From: SAR202 cluster bacterium
GTDB lineage: Bacteria > Chloroflexota > Dehalococcoidia > Lucifugimonadales > UBA3495
Assembly: GCA_009392095.1 (NCBI GenBank)
Contig: VFHF01000244.1
Coordinates: forward strand, 1-7,878
Length of the DNA: 7,878 nucleotides
Reading direction: 5' to 3'
Shown here: positions 1-6,028 of the stretch, piece after piece
How positions within the stretch are numbered: the stretch's first letter is position 1
Layout: each line of letters starts with the position of its first letter
Program-made: the position numbers and the translations under genes
Notes under the pieces: generated by a model
The model's database searches: none
Told to the model about the DNA's origin: nothing
What the model saw: the letters and a program-made list of their open reading frames with translations, nothing else

Positions 1-10
1 AGGTTTAAAC

Positions 11-1603
11 ATGACTCGGTTCACACGGTTCTTGGGACTGACATTTGCAATATTGGCCTTAGCTGCCATCGCATGCGGTGGATCAGCTACGGCTACGCCG
101 GCTACATCCAGCACATCTAGCGCGCCCACTGAGTCGAATACACCCACCGATCCAGCAGAAGAGCGCGTACTGAAAGTTGCTATGACGTTCTTGGATGAGC
201 CGCCAGACCCTTATCAGGCCGGCTGGCTGGCCGTTCCTACCGGCCTCGCCGAAACGTTATTCAGATTGAACAACAGCCTTAATCCGGAGCCTTGGCTTGC
301 GTCCGGCGCGGTCCAAGTTGAGCCCACGACCTGGGAAGTGACCATACGGGAGGGAATCAAGTTCCACAACGGCGTTTTGATGGACGCCACCAAGGTGAAG
401 GGGTCCCTCGACCTAGCGTTGTTGCGCCGGCCGGAAACGAGAGTGTTGCTGGATTTAGACCGAATTGAGGTGAAGGACCAGTTGACAGTCGTTATCCACA
501 CCAATTCGCCAAATCCCGTGTTGCCTGGACTGCTGACCAACCAGAACACCAGCATAGCCGACCCGAACACCGTGCCGGCTTCGTTGGACGAATCCGCGGA
601 ACGGTCGGCGATGACCGGCCCTTACAAACTGATGTCTTTCACCGCTGACCAGGAGATGAAAGTGGTCGCCCACACTGAATATTGGCAGGGGACCCCCGCC
701 GTGGACCGAGTCGAATACGTGGCCTTCAACCAAGCCGAGACCCGGCTGATCGCCCTTCAGAGCGGCGACGTCGATATCTCGATCAACCTCTCTCCTCAGG
801 GCGCCGTGGTTGTCGGCAATGATTCGTCCCTCGACATCAAAACGGCCCCGCCTTCGGGGATGCTGTTCATGTTTGTGAACCATGAGAGCCCGGCGATGAG
901 AGACCCGTTGGTGCGCCGGGCCGTGGCCATCGCGGTGGACCGGGAAGCGATGTCAACCGGCGTGGCGGATGGCCATGCCGTACCGGCTGAAACCATGTTC
1001 CCGCCCGGATTCCTTTCATGCCAGAGCACGGCCGGATATTCCTACGACCCGGAAGCGGCGCGGGAGCTGCTGGCTGAAGCCGGTTACAAGGACGAAGACG
1101 GCGACGGCATCGTAGAAAAAGACGGGAATAAACTGGAATTGGTCCTTCAGACTTACCCCGAACAGCCACTTCTTCCTCCGATGCTGGAGGTATTCCAATC
1201 GATGCTGAAAGACATCGGTGTGGGCGCCAAGGTCCAGATCGTGGAATGGACCCTTGCCAGCCAGGGCGGGTACGACCTGTTCGGATATAGCAACGGCACA
1301 ACCACCACCGGAGACCCAAGCTGGGCACTGAACCGGCAGTTCCTGACCGGTGGAGACGAGAACCGTGGGAATTTCAGCAGCCTCTCAGTAGACGAAATCA
1401 TCGGTCGGCTGTCCAGAGCTTCGGACCCGGCTCAACGGCAACAGATCGCCTGCGACGCATTGCAGGCAGGACAAGACGAGGTCGCCTTGATACCGGTTAT
1501 GTTCCCGAATCGGCTATATGGGATCTCGGACTCGGTGAGATGGGCGTCGGGCCCGCACGCTGCGCAAATATATTTTATCGACTATCTGATTGGCCTCAAA
1601 TAA
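11..1603 (+). CDS. ABC transporter substrate-binding lipoprotein, peptide/nickel (SBP_bac_5) family
   Basis: This is the extracytoplasmic, membrane-anchored binding protein that captures a solute and delivers it to the two permeases encoded next. The N terminus (residues 1-22) is a lipoprotein signal: Arg-containing start, hydrophobic core, then A-I-A-C with Cys22 as the lipidation site. Residues 23-50 are a Thr/Ser/Pro/Ala-rich linker, as is usual in Chloroflexota lipoproteins. The rest is typical of the DppA/OppA/NikA superfamily: LAETLFRLN near 79-87, PWLASG near 94-99, TIREGIKFHNG near 111-121, TGPYKL near 202-207, a VRRAVAIAVDRE segment near 301-312, and the DEDGDGIVEKDG loop at 361-372. 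The 530-residue length is normal. The segment around 147-163 reads somewhat like E. coli NikA, so nickel/cobalt is one possible substrate, but peptides or other solutes remain open. An AGG at 1-3 could serve as ribosome binding site for the ATG at 11. The 3' end overlaps the next gene by 14 bases. Confidence 0.95.
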   Translation: MTRFTRFLGLTFAILALAAIACGGSATATPATSSTSSAPTESNTPTDPAEERVLKVAMTFLDEPPDPYQAGWLAVPTGLAETLFRLNNSLNPEPWLASGAVQVEPTTWEVTIREGIKFHNGVLMDATKVKGSLDLALLRRPETRVLLDLDRIEVKDQLTVVIHTNSPNPVLPGLLTNQNTSIADPNTVPASLDESAERSAMTGPYKLMSFTADQEMKVVAHTEYWQGTPAVDRVEYVAFNQAETRLIALQSGDVDISINLSPQGAVVVGNDSSLDIKTAPPSGMLFMFVNHESPAMRDPLVRRAVAIAVDREAMSTGVADGHAVPAETMFPPGFLSCQSTAGYSYDPEAARELLAEAGYKDEDGDGIVEKDGNKLELVLQTYPEQPLLPPMLEVFQSMLKDIGVGAKVQIVEWTLASQGGYDLFGYSNGTTTTGDPSWALNRQFLTGGDENRGNFSSLSVDEIIGRLSRASDPAQRQQIACDALQAGQDEVALIPVMFPNRLYGISDSVRWASGPHAAQIYFIDYLIGLK

Positions 1604-2552
1604 CGTGCAAAGTTACCTGGCGCGACGGCTCATGACGCTGCCGCTGCTCCTGCTAGGCATCTCAATCATCAGCTTTATGCTATTGAATTTTGCCCCCGGA
1701 GACGCGGCTGAGATCACCCTTCGCCGGCAGAACGGGGGTGTCACTCCTTCCCGCGAGGCAGTCGCCGAGCTGCGCCAGGAATTGGGGCTGAACGACTCAC
1801 TGCCGGTGCGCTATGCCAGATGGGTTTCCAACGCCGTGCGCGGAGACCTGGGCGAGTCCTACCGCTCTGGAGGCTCAATCGCCACAGAACTTTTCCGCCG
1901 GTTGCCCGCCACGCTTTTATTAGCAGCCACTGCCCTAGCCTTAGCGGTGGCGACGGGCATCCCTCTTGGCGTCATGGCCGCAGTAAAGCGCGGGACCTGG
2001 GTTGATACCGCCTGCCGGTTGCTGGCCTTGATTGGAGCCGCGGTTCCCAGCTACGTGCTGGCCCCAGCCCTGATGCTTCTATTCGCCGTATATTTGGACT
2101 GGCTGCCGGCCATCGGCTACGGATCTCCCAAAACGCTGATTCTGCCGGCGGTGGCCTTGTCTTTCGGGACGATGGCCCAACTTATGCGGCTGACCAGGGC
2201 CAGTTTATTAGAGGTGTTAGACCACGATTACATGCGAACTGCCCGGGCCAAGGGGTTGTCGGACAGCGTTGTTGTCTGGCGGCACGGCCTCAAGAACGCA
2301 CTTTTGCCGGTGGTGACGGTGCTGGGGACCAGTATGGGTTACCTTCTAGGCGGCGCAGTTATCATAGAAACGATCTTTGGGTGGCCCGGTATCGGTCAAT
2401 TTGTTGTAACTGGAATCTTCCAGCGGGACTACCCCGTCGTCCAGGGATTCGTGCTATATGTCGCTATACTATTTTCGCTGGTGAATCTGGCGGTCGACTT
2501 CACCTATAGGTGGCTGGACCCAAGAATTCACTTTGGCGGGACGTTCAACTGA
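1590..2552 (+). CDS. ABC transporter permease, DppB/NikB type
   Basis: This is one of two inner-membrane subunits forming the translocation path of the importer. At 320 residues it has normal length. Hydrophobic segments lie near 14-34, 106-132, 142-169, 182-200, 236-258 and 283-305, fitting the six-helix fold. The cytoplasmic EAA loop, which contacts the ATPase, is at about 214-242 (YMRTARAKGL, then RHGLKNALLPVV). The conserved tail IIETIFGWPGIG (258-269), RDYPVVQ (279-285) and LDPRI (309-313) is intact. The segment VYLDWLPAIGYG (167-178) and the extended region at 38-70 resemble E. coli NikB, by recalled family features rather than a search. The chosen TTG start overlaps the previous gene by 14 bases. 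GTG at 1605 and ATG at 1632 are in-frame alternatives, and none has a clear Shine-Dalgarno sequence, so translation is probably coupled to the upstream gene. Confidence 0.96.
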   Translation: MASNNVQSYLARRLMTLPLLLLGISIISFMLLNFAPGDAAEITLRRQNGGVTPSREAVAELRQELGLNDSLPVRYARWVSNAVRGDLGESYRSGGSIATELFRRLPATLLLAATALALAVATGIPLGVMAAVKRGTWVDTACRLLALIGAAVPSYVLAPALMLLFAVYLDWLPAIGYGSPKTLILPAVALSFGTMAQLMRLTRASLLEVLDHDYMRTARAKGLSDSVVVWRHGLKNALLPVVTVLGTSMGYLLGGAVIIETIFGWPGIGQFVVTGIFQRDYPVVQGFVLYVAILFSLVNLAVDFTYRWLDPRIHFGGTFN

Positions 2553-3438
2553 ACGGAGAAAATCGATCGGAAGACCGGAGGTAGGAATCCTGCAACTGCG
2601 TTCAGTAACCCTGAACACTTTACGGGCCATGCTCCGGGACCCGGGCAGCTTTCTAGGATTTGCCATCGTGGCTGTGGTTATTCTGGCGGCGTTGCTGGCC
2701 CCGTTGCTCCCGCTGGACGACCCAACGGAGTTGGACCTTCAGAGAAAATTACTTTCTCCGTCCACGGAACACCTATTAGGCACCGACCATCTGGGCCGTG
2801 ACGAACTGAGCCGTCTCGTGTTTGGCGCACGAACCACGTTATTGATGTCAGCCGCGTCGTTAGTGATCATCATGATTATGGCCTCGGTCGTAGGCGGGCT
2901 GTCCGGCTACTACGGAGGTTGGGTGGACTCGGGCATGATGATGGTCGTTGACCTGTTGCTGGCTTTCCCTGCGCTGATTCTGGGGGTGGCCGTAGCTGGC
3001 ATTTTAGGGCCCAGTCTGATCAATGTGATGATCGCAGTTTCGGTGGTCTGGTGGGCTAGCCACGCACGCGTTATTCGCGGAATGGTTTTGTCGGCAAGGC
3101 GGCGGGAGTATGTGGAGGCAGCCCAGGCTATCGGTGCGAGCGACACCAGGATCGTGGTCTTTCACATCTCTCGCAATATCGTCGGGCCTTTCGTCGTACT
3201 GGCGACCCTGGACATGGGTTGGATCATCCTGGGGATCGCCGGGTTGAGCTTCCTGGGGCTGGGAGCGCAACCGCCAACTCCTGAATGGGGAGCCATGCTC
3301 AACACCTCGCGTTCCTACATGCAAACATCGCCCCTACTGTTACTTGCCCCAGGCGGCGCTATCTTCCTCCTGGTGTTGGGGTTCAACCTGCTAGGAGACG
3401 GTATAAGGGATTTATTGGACCCCACTACCTATCGCTGA
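2533..3438 (+). CDS. ABC transporter permease, DppC/NikC type
   Basis: This is the second membrane subunit of the importer, partnering the preceding permease. It has up to 301 residues. Family marks in order are: first membrane segment 40-60, LLSPSTEHLLGTDHLGRD at 73-90, membrane segments near 101-125, 137-157, 160-178 and 217-240, the EAA loop at 193-215 (YVEAAQAIGASDTR), GLSFLGLG at 237-244, and FNLLGDGIRDLLDP at 284-297. The stretches VLATLDMG (222-229) and EWGAMLN (251-257) fit NikC-like members best, so a metal substrate is possible but unproven. The TTG at 2533 gives a 20-base overlap with the previous gene and has no visible ribosome binding site. A GGAGG at 2577-2581 sits 8 bases before an in-frame CTG (2590) and 5 before ATC (2587), so the real start may be there, removing about 19 residues of non-hydrophobic leader. 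No ATPase gene follows. Confidence 0.96.
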   Translation: MAGRSTERRKSIGRPEVGILQLRSVTLNTLRAMLRDPGSFLGFAIVAVVILAALLAPLLPLDDPTELDLQRKLLSPSTEHLLGTDHLGRDELSRLVFGARTTLLMSAASLVIIMIMASVVGGLSGYYGGWVDSGMMMVVDLLLAFPALILGVAVAGILGPSLINVMIAVSVVWWASHARVIRGMVLSARRREYVEAAQAIGASDTRIVVFHISRNIVGPFVVLATLDMGWIILGIAGLSFLGLGAQPPTPEWGAMLNTSRSYMQTSPLLLLAPGGAIFLLVLGFNLLGDGIRDLLDPTTYR

Positions 3439-3484
3439 TCTGACTCACCCGACGGGAGCATGACGCTCGAAGCTACGATTCCGA

Positions 3485-3514
3485 TTGACCATAATTATTT
3501 AAAAGGACTATCAT
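3485..3514 (+). promoter_or_regulatory. Candidate sigma70-type promoter for the chelatase gene
   Basis: TTGACC (3485-3490) and TATCAT (3509-3514) each differ from the -35 and -10 consensus by one base, and the spacer is 18 bases and AT-rich. Transcription would begin near 3520-3523, leaving a leader of about 120 bases before the ATG at 3642. This is a consensus match by eye with no experimental support. It implies that the chelatase is expressed separately from the ABC cassette ending at 3438. Confidence 0.5.
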
Positions 3515-3538
3515 TCGGCACGGGTATGATTCGGTAGT
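3507..3538 (+). promoter_or_regulatory. Imperfect inverted repeat and ATTCGG direct repeat over the -10 region
   Basis: ACTATCAT (3507-3514) is complementary to ATGA plus TAGT on the right (3526-3529 and 3535-3538), with a TTCGG bulge between the halves. ATTCGG also occurs twice as a direct repeat, at 3513-3518 and 3529-3534, 16 bases apart. The array covers the candidate -10 hexamer and the expected start point, where a repressor would act. The regulator is unknown and chance similarity is possible. Confidence 0.3.
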
Positions 3539-3598
3539 CATCGGAAATCTCTTAGGCAGTAACCGAACCACTTTCGTGGTTTTCCTAAGCCCGATGAC
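3537..3598 (+). promoter_or_regulatory. Three-tier nested stem in the chelatase leader
   Basis: Three nested perfect stems are visible. The outer is GTCATCGG (3537-3544) with CCGATGAC (3591-3598), 8 pairs. The middle is CTTAGG (3551-3556) with CCTAAG (3584-3589), 6 pairs. The inner is AACCAC (3566-3571) with GTGGTT (3576-3581), 6 pairs around a TTTC loop. Unpaired bases fall almost entirely on the left arm (6 and 9 bases, against 1 and 2 on the right), which is unlike a simple terminator, and no T-run follows. If the promoter at 3485-3514 is real, the structure lies in the 5' leader. It could be a riboregulator, a protein-binding RNA or a stability element. The conserved boxes I remember for the cobalamin and NiCo riboswitches are not visible. 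Confidence 0.45.
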
Positions 3599-3641
3599 GG
3601 CCAACCTAATCGAAACCGGATTTTAGATAAACCGTCCAAAT

Positions 3642-5738
3642 ATGACTGAACAAAACTCCTTTACCCAAGTCGGCGATATAGAAACCCGGTTCCCGTTTAC
3701 GGCGATCGTCGGACAGGTCGCAATGAAAAGGGCGCTGCTGCTGAACGCCGTAAACCCCAAGATCGGTGGCGTGTTGGTGCGCGGCAAGAAGGGCACTGCC
3801 AAGTCCACGGCGGTCCGTTCTCTGGCGTCGCTGCTGCCCGAGGTCACCGTGGTCCAAGGCTGCCCGTACAACTGCAGCCCGGATGAACGCCAGGGGCTCT
3901 GCTCCCGCTGCGAGCCAGCGAACGATAGCGCTCAGACGATTGTCCGGCAGATACCCATAGTTGACCTGCCAGTGGGCGCCACTGAGGACAGGCTGGTGGG
4001 TTCTCTAGACATCGAAGAGGCCATCAAAACCGGCAACCGGGTCTTCGAACCCGGACTGATTGCGGCCACCCACCGGGGCATTCTATATATTGATGAAGTA
4101 AACCTGCTCAATGACCATCTGGTGGACATCCTATTGGATGCCGCCGCCATGGGCCGAAACTACGTTGAGCGGGAAGGAATCTCCATCACCCATCGTTCAG
4201 AGTTCATCTTGGTGGGCACGATGAACCCTGAAGAAGGTGACCTGCGGCCCCAATTGCTGGACCGATTTGGCCTGGCCGTGGAGGTGGATGGGCGGTTCTC
4301 CCTCGAAGAACGACAGGAAGTGGTCAAACGCCGTATCGCCTATGAGGCCGATCCCCAGGCGTTCATGGCCCTGTGGCAAGGTTCCGAGGAAGAAGAGCGG
4401 GCCAGAGTCCTGCGCAGTCAGAATCTCTTGCCCAATGTAGTAGTCAGCGACGACATTATTCAGCTGATAACTTCCATCTGCGCAGAGTACGACGTGGACG
4501 GGATGCGCGGCGACATCGTGATGTATAAGACCGCCGCGACCATCGCCGCTTACGAGAACCGGACCGAGGTCAACGCCGAAGACGTGCGGGAGGCCGCCAA
4601 CCTAGCGCTGCTGCACCGCCAACGCCGCCAACCCTTCCAGCAGCCCAACCTGGCCACCGACCAACTAGACTCAATGGTGGACGACTTCCAAAGCCAGGAC
4701 CGCCAGCGGGAGCCCCAAGACTCATCTCAAAATGATCATCAAGGAGAGGGCGACTCTGAGCCCTCGGATTTATCGACTCCAGAATTAGAACCTGAAGAGC
4801 CGGACACTGAGCCCGACGCGGAGCCTGATGATCCAGGCCCCAGTTCTTTGGGTGGGGAACAGCAGTTCGAAGTCGGCGACCCATTTTCGGTCCGGCCTCT
4901 CAACCTGAAACCGCCCGACCAGCGTTCCCGCCGCGCCTTGGGCCGCCGTAACGTCACAATCACCGACTCGTCAGCAGGACGCTATGTGGGCTCACGCATG
5001 CCTAAAGGCAAAGCGTCTGGCCTGGCATTAGACGCCACCCTACGCGCCGCCGCCCCTCACCAGGTGGAGCGCCGGGCCGCCAGCGATTCCCAAATCGCAG
5101 TACTGATTGAGCCCTGGGACATACGCGACAAGGTCCGCGAGAGCAAGTCCGGAAGCCTGGTGTTGTTCGTGGTGGACGCCAGCGGCTCTATGGGGGCGCA
5201 GCGACGGATGGTGGCGGTGAAAGGGGCCATAATGTCCCTGCTGCTGGACGCCTACCAACGCCGCGACCGGGTTGGGATGATCTCGTTCCGGGGCACCAGC
5301 GCCAGTCTGGTCCTGCCGCCGACTAACAGTGTCGACCTGGCCCAGATCCATCTGCAAGAGATGCCCACCGGGGGACGCACGCCCCTGAGCGCCGGGCTGT
5401 TCAAGGCCCTGGAGGTCATAGAGACCGAGCGGATCAAAGACCGTGACGTGCTGCCACTCCTAGTCCTCCTGTCCGATGGCCGGGGAAATGTTGCCCTGGG
5501 ACAGGACTCGCCACTGGACGAAGCCTACGCAGCCGCGGGAATCATTGGCGACGACAAGGTTCCATCCGTGGTGGTCGACACCGAGTCCGGTTTCATCAGA
5601 CTTGGCATGGTCCAACCGGTGGCCGAGGCTATGGGCGCCCAGTACCTAAAGCTTGAAGACCTGCGTGCTGACAGCCTGGCCGAGGCCGTGCGCACGCAGA
5701 TGCCAATCATCAGAGAGGCTCCGCCTCACATGGACTAG
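3642..5738 (+). CDS. ChlI/ChlD-type chelatase ATPase with vWA domain, probable cobaltochelatase subunit
   Basis: This is a cytoplasmic AAA+ motor that powers metal insertion into a tetrapyrrole by a large CobN/ChlH-type subunit. The AAA+ domain (about 15-330) shows Walker A GKKGTAKS (48-55), Walker B ILYIDE (147-152), a sensor-like GTMN (192-195), LLDRFG with candidate arginine finger Arg208, and GMRGD (287-291) as probable sensor 2. A Cys cluster, C74-x3-C78 and C87-x2-C90, follows Walker A. An acidic Pro/Glu/Asp linker (about 345-410, with EPD repeats at 383-396) leads to a vWA domain with a complete MIDAS: DASGS (512-516), Thr580 in GGRTPL, and SDGRGN (611-616). Thus ChlI and ChlD functions share one 698-residue chain. 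This layout is known for the family paired with CobN where CobS/CobT are absent; a magnesium chelatase role is the alternative. No CobN gene is in the window. An in-frame TAG at 3624 makes ATG 3642 the first start, and no Shine-Dalgarno sequence is visible. Confidence 0.92.
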   Translation: MTEQNSFTQVGDIETRFPFTAIVGQVAMKRALLLNAVNPKIGGVLVRGKKGTAKSTAVRSLASLLPEVTVVQGCPYNCSPDERQGLCSRCEPANDSAQTIVRQIPIVDLPVGATEDRLVGSLDIEEAIKTGNRVFEPGLIAATHRGILYIDEVNLLNDHLVDILLDAAAMGRNYVEREGISITHRSEFILVGTMNPEEGDLRPQLLDRFGLAVEVDGRFSLEERQEVVKRRIAYEADPQAFMALWQGSEEEERARVLRSQNLLPNVVVSDDIIQLITSICAEYDVDGMRGDIVMYKTAATIAAYENRTEVNAEDVREAANLALLHRQRRQPFQQPNLATDQLDSMVDDFQSQDRQREPQDSSQNDHQGEGDSEPSDLSTPELEPEEPDTEPDAEPDDPGPSSLGGEQQFEVGDPFSVRPLNLKPPDQRSRRALGRRNVTITDSSAGRYVGSRMPKGKASGLALDATLRAAAPHQVERRAASDSQIAVLIEPWDIRDKVRESKSGSLVLFVVDASGSMGAQRRMVAVKGAIMSLLLDAYQRRDRVGMISFRGTSASLVLPPTNSVDLAQIHLQEMPTGGRTPLSAGLFKALEVIETERIKDRDVLPLLVLLSDGRGNVALGQDSPLDEAYAAAGIIGDDKVPSVVVDTESGFIRLGMVQPVAEAMGAQYLKLEDLRADSLAEAVRTQMPIIREAPPHMD

Positions 5739-5758
5739 GCGGCTTTGCCGCCTCTCTG
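5711..5758 (+). terminator. Overlapping hairpins at the chelatase stop codon, possible terminator
   Basis: AGGCGGC (5737-5743) and GCCGCCT (5747-5753) form a 7-pair GC-rich hairpin with a TTT loop, and the last base of the TAG stop lies in the stem. Upstream, GAGGC (5715-5719) pairs with GCCTC (5723-5727). CAGAGAGG (5711-5718) can instead pair with CCTCTCTG (5751-5758), enclosing CCGCCT (5721-5726) paired with AGGCGG (5737-5742). No T-run follows, so a standard intrinsic terminator is not shown. The site could act as a transcript 3'-end stabiliser or a pause site. Confidence 0.35.
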
Positions 5759-5780
5759 GGTAACATCGCACGCAGACGAA

Positions 5781-5881
5781 TGTCATTCCGAGGAGTGCCG
5801 AAGGCCGACGAGGAATCCCGTTGCATGCTGAAGCTGGGCTGATCCAAAGCAATGAGACCCCTCGCTTCTGTCGGGGTGACA
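5781..5881. repeat. MITE-like intergenic imperfect inverted repeat
   Basis: The left end TGTCATTCCGA (5781-5791) matches the reverse complement of the right end TCGGGGTGACA (5871-5881) at 9 of 11 positions, giving an element of 101 bases. The left arm holds CGAGGA twice (5789-5794 and 5809-5814, 20 bases apart) flanking a small GCC-GAA-GGC hairpin (5797-5805). The right arm has CCCCTCGCTTC. As I recall, palindromic repeats beginning with TGTCATTCCGAG are found scattered between genes in many bacterial genomes, Dehalococcoidia among them. I see no clear target-site duplication, no open frame inside, and only this one copy in the window, so the mobile origin is inference. Confidence 0.55.
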
Positions 5882-5928
5882 GTTATTTGGCGTGAAAAGA
5901 TGCACAAGGACTTTAGCCCGGCTTCCAA

Positions 5929-5939
5929 GGCGGTCCGCC
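5929..5939. repeat. Short GC-rich palindrome GGCGGTCCGCC
   Basis: An 11-base palindrome with a single central base, followed by GTTT. It could form a small hairpin (4 pairs, 3-base loop) and may add to transcription pausing between the chelatase and the tRNA synthetase. Too short to assign a function. Confidence 0.2.
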
Positions 5940-5960
5940 GTTTACATCACTCACTGTACT

Positions 5961-5987
5961 TGTTAACCTCGATTGTGCCCTGTTAAC
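5961..5987 (+). promoter_or_regulatory. Paired TGTTAAC sites upstream of the glycyl-tRNA synthetase
   Basis: TGTTAAC occurs at 5961-5967 and again at 5981-5987, exactly 20 bases apart, each containing the palindrome GTTAAC. Two helical turns of spacing would put both sites on the same face of DNA, which suits a dimeric regulator. Promoter elements here are weak: TTTACA (5941-5946) with TAACCT (5964-5969) at 17 bases is the best pair I can see, and it would include the first site. No T-box features are present. Confidence 0.3.
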
Positions 5988-6015
5988 AGGTCACACAACC
6001 TTTTTGCCGCACCCT

Positions 6016-6022
6016 AGGAGGT
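6016..6022 (+). promoter_or_regulatory. glyQS: Strong Shine-Dalgarno sequence deciding a TTG start
   Basis: AGGAGGT is a full-length anti-16S match whose GGAGG core ends 7 bases before the TTG at 6029. It supports that TTG over the in-frame ATG at 6041, which would be 19 bases away. No other gene in the window has a ribosome binding site this strong next to its assigned start. Confidence 0.8.
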
Positions 6023-6028
6023 AACCCT

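Noticed and set aside
455..883. Antisense open frames inside the substrate-binding protein gene
   Set aside because: No start context or recognisable domain, and they overlap fully with a well-supported family member.
1091..1126. EF-hand-like DEDGDGIVEKDG calcium site in the binding protein
   Set aside because: Similar DGDG loops are common in this binding-protein family at this position, so it is not evidence for a calcium function.
3456..3468. GAGC-ATGAC-GCTC hairpin just after the ABC cassette as a terminator
   Set aside because: Only four pairs and no following T-run.
3584..3608. Resemblance of the segment around CCCGATGACGGCCAACC to the core of a SAM-I (S-box) riboswitch
   Set aside because: The other S-box elements (kink-turn and GGAGGGAC-like strings) are not visible upstream, the element is too short, and the downstream gene is not a methionine or SAM gene.
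3439..3641. Cobalamin or NiCo riboswitch ahead of the chelatase
   Set aside because: The conserved cobalamin box and the paired NiCo internal-loop motifs that I can recall are absent, so the structured leader is left unassigned.
5882..6028. T-box leader for the glycyl-tRNA synthetase
   Set aside because: No AGGGTGGNACCGCG-like T-box string and too little space for a stem I specifier plus antiterminator.
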